This document shows positions 13,647-18,100 of a stretch of DNA of 18,100 nt, piece by piece. The notes beneath the pieces were generated by a model that was given only the letters and a program-made list of their open reading frames with translations, was not told the DNA's origin and searched no databases. Positions within the stretch are counted from its first letter, which is position 1. Each line of letters opens with the position of its first letter. Position numbers and translations under genes: made by a program. Origin of the DNA: Ruminococcaceae bacterium UBA6842 (GTDB taxonomy: Bacteria; Bacillota; Clostridia; Oscillospirales; Acutalibacteraceae); the NCBI GenBank assembly GCA_002451855.1, contig DKDS01000059.1:1-18100 (forward strand), given 5' to 3'.

Positions 13647-15694
13647 TGTGAAACAGCCTCCTTAGATTTCTTAACAATAATTTTATCAAATAAATACAGC
13701 AGACCCGGCAATACAAACAGCACTATTGCAAGCGAGCAAAGCGTGCCTTTGCCGAGGAAGTACCCCAGCTGTGAGAGCAGCCCGTGGGTTGAAAACGCCC
13801 CGAGCAAAAAGCCGACTGCGGTTAAAACGCTTGCCGAGGTTAATATTGAAACAGCCACCGCCGAGACTGTTTGAATTATTGCGTCACGTTTAGCATAGGT
13901 TTGGCGCATTTCTCTGTATCGGTCGGTAAAGAGTATGGCGTAATCCACCGTAGCGCCGAGCTGAATTGAGCTTATAATAAGGTAAGCAATGTAGAAAATA
14001 GCCTGATCGCTGAAATACGGTATGGAAAGATTTATCCAAATAGCGGTTTCGATTGAAAGCACAAGAATTGCAGGTAAGATAAACGATTTCATTGTAAACA
14101 GCAGCACAACAAACACCGCGCCTATTGCTACCAAATTCACCTTTACCATATCGGCGGTTACTGTGTCCATAAGGTCGTAGGTGGATACTCCCTCACCGGC
14201 TAAATACCACTCGCCGGGGTAGTATTTTTCCGCGGTTTTGCGAACGGTTTCCACCAAGGAAAAGGTTTCGTCTCCCTCATATGCGGCGCCTGCCGTTAAA
14301 ACCATACGGGTGTATTTTTCGCTGTTCAGCTTAGAAAGCGTACCGCTGTCCAAATACTGCTCGGGTATTACCTCGCCCACCGTATCAACATACGAAAGAA
14401 TACTTTTAATCTGCGGAATACCGTGCAGCTCGTCTGATAATTCCGCCTGCATTGCGGTGCTGTTTTTCGGCACCATAAGCACATAGGTATCACGTTTACC
14501 GAAAGCATTTTCTATTTTTTCGGTGTCCGACCCAAGCTGCGTGGCGCTGCTGAAAATGTGCGAGGCGCCGTAATAAAAGCTGTTTGAATTGGAGGCTAAG
14601 TAGCAAGGCACTATTAAAATTACAAATATAATTACAAAAGGTATCATTACACGGCTTACGAATTTGCCGAAGTCCTTAAACGAGGGCATAAACGAGCGGT
14701 GCTGTGTTTTATCTATCAGCTTATATGTGCAGAGTATCAGGGCGGGCATAAAAACAAAAACGGTAACAAGGCTGATTGCCACGCCCTTTGCCAAGGCAAG
14801 CCCTAAATCGGGTCCTATTCTGAACTGCATTAAGCAGAGCGCCAAAAAGCCGATAACGGTTGTAAGCCCGCTTGATAAAATGGAGCTTGTAGACATGGTA
14901 AGCGCCTGCACCATAGCCTTTTCGGGGTCGTCGGTAGTTTGCCGACACTCCGCAAAGCGGTGCAGCAGGAAAACCGAATAATCAAGCGATACCGCAAGCT
15001 GTAAAATATTTCCCGCCGCATTGGTTACAAAGGAAATTTCACCGAACATAAGGTTGCTGCCCGCATTGATTATAATTGCAATACCAAGCCCCCCGAGCAC
15101 CAAAAACGGCTCTGCAAACGAGGTAGTGGTAAGTATAAGCACAAAAAGCACAAACGCCACCGCAATAACGGCAATTTCGGAAATCTCGCTTACAGTACTG
15201 GTTGTAGCAACCGCTGTTGTAACGGCGCTGCCCGTCATAGCGTTATCATCGCCTATAATTTCCCTTATTTTCTCCACCGCTTCAATGCGCTTATCCTCGT
15301 CAACCGTCACCGAAAACAGCGCGTTTCCGTCCTTATAGTAAGTTTCCGCAGTGTCGGTGTCTATTGTTTCCAAGGGCACGGTAACGCTCACTGCGTCGTC
15401 AAGCCATGTGACATCGGTAACACCGTCCACCGCAAGCAGCTTTTCTTTATATTCAAGCGCCTGCGGCACCGAAACATTTTGCACCATAATGCGTGCGTTA
15501 GGTATTCCGCCGTCGTATTCGCTGCCCATTAAATCCAAGGCCTGTGTGGACGCGCTTTTATCGGGCAGGTAGTCGTTCATGTCGTAATTTACGGCTACAA
15601 ACTGCTTGCACACCGCGCAAACGGCAAATAAAATAAGAAATACGGCAATAATTAATTTTCGGTGACTTACAATGTGTTCATAGAATTTTGTCAT
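13643..15694 (-). CDS. MMPL/RND-family membrane transporter
   Basis: A 683-residue membrane protein with two homologous halves, each one helix, an extracytoplasmic domain, then five helices (twelve in total). Each half carries the MMPL proton-relay Asp-Tyr pair in TM4: SLDYSVFLLHR (Asp 238, Tyr 239) and TVDYAILFTDR (Asp 584, Tyr 585). The two external domains (about 35-170 and 370-515) show the usual alternating pattern (FSVTVDEDKRIEAVEKIREI). Family members move lipids, glycolipids or hydrophobic molecules using the proton gradient. Length is at the short end of MmpL proteins. ATG 15694 is taken over the adjacent TTG; GAGGAG lies 10 nt upstream. It overlaps the small gene upstream by 17 nt and the secreted partner downstream by 4 nt. 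The divergent TetR-type gene probably represses it. Confidence 0.9.
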   Translation of the reverse strand: MTKFYEHIVSHRKLIIAVFLILFAVCAVCKQFVAVNYDMNDYLPDKSASTQALDLMGSEYDGGIPNARIMVQNVSVPQALEYKEKLLAVDGVTDVTWLDDAVSVTVPLETIDTDTAETYYKDGNALFSVTVDEDKRIEAVEKIREIIGDDNAMTGSAVTTAVATTSTVSEISEIAVIAVAFVLFVLILTTTSFAEPFLVLGGLGIAIIINAGSNLMFGEISFVTNAAGNILQLAVSLDYSVFLLHRFAECRQTTDDPEKAMVQALTMSTSSILSSGLTTVIGFLALCLMQFRIGPDLGLALAKGVAISLVTVFVFMPALILCTYKLIDKTQHRSFMPSFKDFGKFVSRVMIPFVIIFVILIVPCYLASNSNSFYYGASHIFSSATQLGSDTEKIENAFGKRDTYVLMVPKNSTAMQAELSDELHGIPQIKSILSYVDTVGEVIPEQYLDSGTLSKLNSEKYTRMVLTAGAAYEGDETFSLVETVRKTAEKYYPGEWYLAGEGVSTYDLMDTVTADMVKVNLVAIGAVFVVLLFTMKSFILPAILVLSIETAIWINLSIPYFSDQAIFYIAYLIISSIQLGATVDYAILFTDRYREMRQTYAKRDAIIQTVSAVAVSILTSASVLTAVGFLLGAFSTHGLLSQLGYFLGKGTLCSLAIVLFVLPGLLYLFDKIIVKKSKEAVSQ

Positions 15695-15935
15695 CAATAT
15701 TAAGCTCCTCTCCGAAGACCGGATAATATGCGCCCGACGCCGTTTTTAAATTCAACAATATTTTGTGTCCGCTTACCGTTCCCTCGGCCGTATACTTTAC
15801 AGTGCTTATAAGCGTTTTAATAGAACCCGAAAGCACTATTTTTCCGTCCCCTGAAATACTGCCGAAAAGCGCGTTGCTTCGGTTCATCATTTCAAGAGTG
15901 CCTTCTATTCTGCCGTCGGTTTCTTTAATAATCAT
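15678..15935 (-). CDS. Small beta-rich hypothetical protein, intact part of a frame-split gene
   Basis: An 85-residue soluble, beta-strand-rich protein of unknown function: alternating polar/hydrophobic strands with Gly turns (DGRIEGTLEMM, ISGDGKIVLSGSIKTL, YTAEGTVSGHKILLNLK). From memory, similar small proteins sit before MMPL genes in Clostridia; no reaction can be assigned. The open frame continues upstream past this ATG without a stop to an A7 run (15981-15987). There it would join, after removal of one A, an ATG at 15996 that has a good ribosome site. The ATG used here has only a weak GGCAGG-type site, so expression from it may be poor. The 3' end overlaps the MMPL start. Confidence 0.6.
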   Translation of the reverse strand: MIIKETDGRIEGTLEMMNRSNALFGSISGDGKIVLSGSIKTLISTVKYTAEGTVSGHKILLNLKTASGAYYPVFGEELNIDDKIL

Positions 15936-15996
15936 CGTACCCGTGCGCCTGCCGAGCGGCGCGGATAAGCTGACGCGGTATTTTTTTCTCGCCCAT
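15936..15996 (-). pseudogene. Displaced 5' end of the small gene: good RBS and ATG, frame lost at A7 run
   Basis: ATG at 15996 lies a few nt after AAAGGAGCGG, the best ribosome site in the region. Reading from it gives MGEK, then an A7 run, after which the frame goes out and stops by 15925. If the run had six A, the frame would read KKYRVSLSAPLGRRTGT and continue straight into the 85-residue protein, giving a coherent 105-residue product. This is a one-base insertion, a phase-variable slip site or a sequencing error. Transcriptional slippage on the A-run could restore the product in part of the mRNA. Confidence 0.65.
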
Positions 15997-16137
15997 ATTT
16001 CCGCTCCTTTCCTTTAGTTCGTTTACCAGTATAATAAGTCGGCGAGATAAATAAAACGGTCAAACAGGGTTGTTTTAGGTAAAAAACCGCCAAACCGCTG
16101 TCGATTGTGGAGCAAATTAAGTTATACTTTGAATTTT

Positions 16138-16164
16138 ACGGACAAATATCCTGTATATGTCCGT
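16138..16164. promoter_or_regulatory. Operator-like inverted repeat between MMPL operon and TetR-type gene
   Basis: ACGGACA and TGTCCGT form a perfect 7-bp inverted repeat around 13 nt, with further matching bases (ATA/TAT) inside. It touches the -35 box of the rightward promoter (16164-16169) and lies upstream of the leftward MMPL operon, so one TetR dimer could control both directions. Confidence 0.65.
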
Positions 16165-16192
16165 TGATTAATTTGCCGGTCAAGTGTATAAT
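16164..16192 (+). promoter_or_regulatory. Promoter of the second TetR-type gene
   Basis: TTGATT at 16164-16169, a 17-nt spacer and TATAAT at 16187-16192. It gives a leader of about 17 nt with AAAGGAG before the ATG. No equally clear promoter is seen for the leftward MMPL operon; the best leftward -10 candidate is at 16028-16033. Confidence 0.8.
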
Positions 16193-16215
16193 AAACTAAA
16201 AGGAGCGGAAAAACT

Positions 16216-16794
16216 ATGAAACACGAGGTTACAAGCCTGAATACAAAAAAAACACTGGCGGCTTCCTTAAAAAGGTTTATGGAGAAAAAGCCACTTTCAA
16301 AAATTACCGTCAGCGAAATAATTGCCGATTGCGGCGTAAACCGCAAAACCTTTTATTATCACTTTGAGGATATTTATTCCTTGCTTAAATGGATGCTTGA
16401 GGAAGAAGCCATAGATGTAGTAAAGCAGTTTGATCTTCTGGTAGATTACCGTGAGGCAGTGCTGTTTGTACTCGATTATGTAAAAACAAACAAGCATTTA
16501 CTGTGCTGCGCGTATGACAGTATGGGCAGAGACGAGATGAAACGGTTTTTCTATTCTGATTTTATCGGAATTACAAGTAATATTATTTACAACACAGAAC
16601 ATCAGCTCGGAATAAATGTACAAAGCGAATTTAAAGAATTTTTGGCGCACTTTTATACGGAAGCAATCGCGGGTATGCTGATTGACGAATTTACCGACAA
16701 AAACGGGCATAATCCCGATAAGGCGGTAGAATATCTTTCGGTTATACTTAAAAATTCACTGCCGAGCGTTCTTAAGAGCGCAGCCACCGAATAA
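16216..16794 (+). CDS. TetR/AcrR-family regulator (TetR_C_8/DhaS-like)
   Basis: A 192-residue one-component repressor. The N-terminal 60 residues are the helix-turn-helix: LAASLKRFMEKKPLSKITVSE, then IADCGVNRKTFYYHFEDIYSLL with the Tyr-His-Phe turn. Residues 80-185 form the helical C-terminal domain of the DhaS/TetR_C_8 type (FVLDYVKTNKHLL, then AHFYTEAIAGMLIDEF). Such proteins often bind a neighbouring transporter promoter and release on a hydrophobic ligand. AAGGAG lies 8 nt before the ATG. The gene is divergent from the MMPL operon across about 220 nt that hold a consensus promoter and an inverted-repeat operator. It very probably regulates both itself and the MMPL operon. A terminator hairpin follows 24 nt after the stop. 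Confidence 0.92.
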   Translation: MKHEVTSLNTKKTLAASLKRFMEKKPLSKITVSEIIADCGVNRKTFYYHFEDIYSLLKWMLEEEAIDVVKQFDLLVDYREAVLFVLDYVKTNKHLLCCAYDSMGRDEMKRFFYSDFIGITSNIIYNTEHQLGINVQSEFKEFLAHFYTEAIAGMLIDEFTDKNGHNPDKAVEYLSVILKNSLPSVLKSAATE

Positions 16795-16817
16795 CGGGAT
16801 AATTTATGCTGTAAAAA

Positions 16818-16863
16818 AACAAAAGCAGAGCCTAATCAATACGATTAAAGCTCTGCTTTTGTT
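16818..16863. terminator. Terminator hairpin after the second TetR-type gene
   Basis: A perfect 14-bp stem (AACAAAAGCAGAGC with GCTCTGCTTTTGTT, arms 16818-16831 and 16850-16863) encloses an 18-nt loop that itself can pair (TAATC/GATTA). The T-run is better leftward (A7 at 16813-16819) than rightward, so it can stop traffic both ways. Confidence 0.85.
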
Positions 16864-16907
16864 AAGCTGCTTTGAAAAAGCTACTGCCGAAATTTGGGTA
16901 ATAAAGC

Positions 16908-16943
16908 AAAATCTGCAAGCATCGTAAGATGCTTGCAGATTTT
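16908..16943. terminator. Second strong hairpin, terminator-like, next to a tRNA-end-like scrap
   Basis: A perfect 16-bp stem (AAAATCTGCAAGCATC with GATGCTTGCAGATTTT) with a GTAA loop. T residues follow on the right. On the minus strand it follows directly after CATCCGCACCA (complement of 16944-16954), which looks like the last bases of a tRNA with CCA. No leftward gene is present to need it today. Confidence 0.75.
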
Positions 16944-17014
16944 TGGTGCGGATGTTCATAAAGGATTTAATAACAACGCCGGGGCGTACAATCATATTCA
17001 CCAAAACGCACATT

Positions 17015-17042
17015 TTCACAAAGTCCTCTTTTGCGGTACAAT
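17015..17042 (+). promoter_or_regulatory. Promoter of the small gene and tnpV
   Basis: TTCACA at 17015-17020, a 16-nt spacer and TACAAT at 17037-17042. It lies 24 nt before the ATG of the 54-residue gene. Confidence 0.55.
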
Positions 17043-17066
17043 GTACTTGCAAAGGAGGATTTTGCT

Positions 17067-17231
17067 ATGAAAGAACAAAAAGGATTTTTGGAATTATCGG
17101 AATTTGAGTGGCGGTTGCTTATCAAGTGCTTAAATGGAGCAAGGTCATTATTTCTCGACAACGGGAAACCCGTTGAAGATATAGACGAACTTTTGATAAA
17201 AGCAATTAAACATAAGAAAGTGAGGATTTGA
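17067..17231 (+). CDS. Small hypothetical protein coupled to tnpV
   Basis: A 54-residue, acidic-to-neutral, probably helical protein without membrane segments. I recognise no catalytic motif. It starts with a short charged patch and continues with amphipathic helices (ELSEFEWRLLIKCLNGAR, then VEDIDELLIKAIKHKK). AGGAGG lies 8 nt before the ATG at 17067; a TTG at 17031 in the same frame is inside the promoter and is not used. Its stop is 2 nt before the tnpV ATG, so the two genes are translated together and probably belong to one mobile-element cargo. Its function is unknown; it may be an accessory or regulatory partner of TnpV. Confidence 0.7.
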   Translation: MKEQKGFLELSEFEWRLLIKCLNGARSLFLDNGKPVEDIDELLIKAIKHKKVRI

Positions 17232-17233
17232 TT

Positions 17234-17611
17234 ATGAAAAAGTATAAATATGACGAAAGCACCGGACTTTGGTATGAACTGCAAGGTGATTATTATTTGC
17301 CGTGTCTGAAATTGTCGGAAGAAAAACACAAACCTATCGGCATATGGGGACAGCGTCATCACGAATATCTCCGCCGCAACAAACAAATTACTTTGTCAAG
17401 CCTGCAAATCAGCGGTAAACTAAACAGTTACCTCGCCGATATTGACCGAAAGGCTGAGAAAATGTTTGAAATGCCGGTAAAGCAGATGGCTGCGGTAGAG
17501 GGTATTACCGAGCAGTTAAAAGCAGCTGACCAAATGGCGTGGGTCGGTAAGATGAATATCATACAAAATCTGGCGAATGAAATTGTAAATAACGAGTTAA
17601 TATTCATGTGA
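17234..17611 (+). CDS. tnpV: Transposon-encoded protein TnpV
   Basis: A 125-residue protein of the TnpV family (PF14198), known from Tn4451-type elements of Clostridia. Signature parts are visible in order: YDESTGLWYELQGDYYLP (5-22), PIGIWGQRHHEYLRRN (34-49), LQISGKLNSYLADIDRKAE (57-75), and ITEQLKAADQMAWVGKMN (91-108), the last being the most conserved block. The C-terminus (ANEIVNNELIF) also fits. Length is normal. The reaction is not known; TnpV is not the recombinase of these elements. GAGG lies 8 nt before ATG 17234, which follows the small gene by 2 nt. No recombinase or transposase is within the window, so this is a lone cargo gene or the edge of an element that continues to the right. 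Confidence 0.88.
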   Translation: MKKYKYDESTGLWYELQGDYYLPCLKLSEEKHKPIGIWGQRHHEYLRRNKQITLSSLQISGKLNSYLADIDRKAEKMFEMPVKQMAAVEGITEQLKAADQMAWVGKMNIIQNLANEIVNNELIFM

Positions 17612-17738
17612 AATTGCGCCTGTTATCCAAATGAATACGGTCTAAGGGTGCCTGGAGTGTGTAACGTGTCTTTTAACCTACCGATATGATGCTTTTAATG
17701 CGCAATGACAAATCCGTCAGAAATTGCGAGGACGCCTC
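17612..17738. other. Intergenic stretch with no recognised feature
   Basis: Between tnpV and the last promoter I see no reading frame with a ribosome site, no strong hairpin and no repeat. Base composition is mixed. It may hold an element end, but none is identifiable. Confidence 0.4.
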
Positions 17739-17767
17739 TTGACAACGGAATTATATAACGATATAAT
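17739..17767 (+). promoter_or_regulatory. Consensus promoter of the third TetR-type gene
   Basis: TTGACA at 17739-17744, a 17-nt spacer and TATAAT at 17762-17767 match the housekeeping consensus exactly. Confidence 0.88.
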
Positions 17768-17795
17768 AACAATATGTTATACATAACTATGTGTT
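17768..17795. promoter_or_regulatory. TetR-type operator after the consensus promoter
   Basis: A 28-bp imperfect palindrome: AACA-N4-GTTAT-AC-ATAAC-N4-TGTT. It starts on the base after the -10 box, covering the start site, as expected for autorepression by the gene that follows. Confidence 0.65.
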
Positions 17796-17816
17796 ATCGT
17801 TGGAGGGATAATCATT

Positions 17817-18100
17817 ATGCCTGCTGCAAAGAAAGTTTCAAAAGATGACATTATTGATGCCGCTATTGATGTGTTGCGTGATGATGGATTCGCTGCCATC
17901 AACGCCCGCAGTGTCGCAAAAAAATTGGGTTGCTCCACGCAGCCAATCTATTTTTCCTTCAGGAATATGGAGGAATTAAAAGCCGCCTTGACCGAACATG
18001 CTATCCGAATGCACACGCAGCGTGTGCGGGATTCACTGCGTATTCACGAGGGAAATGACAGCCGTTACAGCAGCTATGGGATGGGTTTTGTGAAATTTGC
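17817..18100 (+). CDS. TetR-family regulator, N-terminal part (3' end outside window)
   Basis: An open frame from ATG 17817 to the end of the window, about 94 residues. It starts MPAAKKVSKDDIIDAAIDVL and continues with a TetR helix-turn-helix: FAAINARSVAKKLGCSTQPIY, then FSFRNMEELKAALTEHA. GGAGGG lies 9 nt before the ATG. The ligand-binding part is cut off, so its target and ligand cannot be guessed. It has its own consensus promoter and palindromic operator, so it is probably autoregulated, and most TetR genes of this kind control a neighbour, here presumably to the right of the window. Its placement after tnpV suggests it is part of the same accessory segment. Confidence 0.85.
   Translation, partial: MPAAKKVSKDDIIDAAIDVLRDDGFAAINARSVAKKLGCSTQPIYFSFRNMEELKAALTEHAIRMHTQRVRDSLRIHEGNDSRYSSYGMGFVKF

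Noticed and set aside
16804..17052. 82-codon leftward open frame in the TetR-tnpV gap
   Set aside because: It reads through both terminator hairpins, lacks a ribosome site and resembles no protein.
1..18100. CRISPR array, rRNA, intact tRNA, riboswitch or insertion-sequence transposase
   Set aside because: I looked for regular direct repeats, tRNA cloverleaf patterns, known riboswitch cores and DDE/recombinase motifs by eye and saw none; a covariance-model scan would be decisive.

Overview
The window reads as chromosomal DNA from an anaerobic, low-to-moderate GC Firmicute, most likely a Clostridia-class gut-type bacterium. This rests on GGAGG-type ribosome binding sites, near-consensus TTGACA/TATAAT promoters, dense ATGA-overlapped operons, a PadR-DUF1700-DUF4097 operon, an MptD/Trep_Strep-type ECF substrate subunit and a Tn4451-type TnpV gene. 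No species can be named from the sequence alone.

Left part (1-8966): a transport block. It opens with the C-terminal half of an MFS permease (+). Converging on it through a shared terminator is a complete ECF importer operon (-): S component, EcfT, then a double-domain EcfA, with overlapping genes. Divergent from that operon are an AraC-type regulator, a TetR-type regulator that appears to start with ACG, and two ABC exporter-fold half-transporters with an ATGA overlap. A palindrome TTAGC-N4-GCTAA lies at the start of the ECF operon and again just before the ABC pair, so both transport operons are probably under one regulator. The gene set resembles metallophore/siderophore uptake loci of the YbtPQ/IrtAB kind joined to an ECF importer. 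That function is inference.

Middle part (8967-11594): a PadR-DUF1700-DUF4097 envelope-sensing operon (-) with a consensus promoter, then a stand-alone O6-methylguanine-DNA methyltransferase gene (-) with its own promoter and terminator.

Right-middle part (11625-16797): an MMPL/RND-family membrane transporter operon (-). It contains a small beta-rich protein whose first 20 codons are separated by a one-base slip in an A7 run, the 683-residue MMPL protein, and a 673-residue secreted protein with Leu/Gly heptad-type segments and three tandem 16-residue repeats. A divergent TetR-family gene (+) with a strong promoter and a clear inverted repeat is the likely repressor.

Right end (16798-18100): an accessory segment. 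It carries two strong hairpins, a possible tRNA 3'-end scrap, a 54-residue hypothetical gene coupled to tnpV, and the start of another TetR-family regulator with its own consensus promoter and operator; that gene runs off the window.
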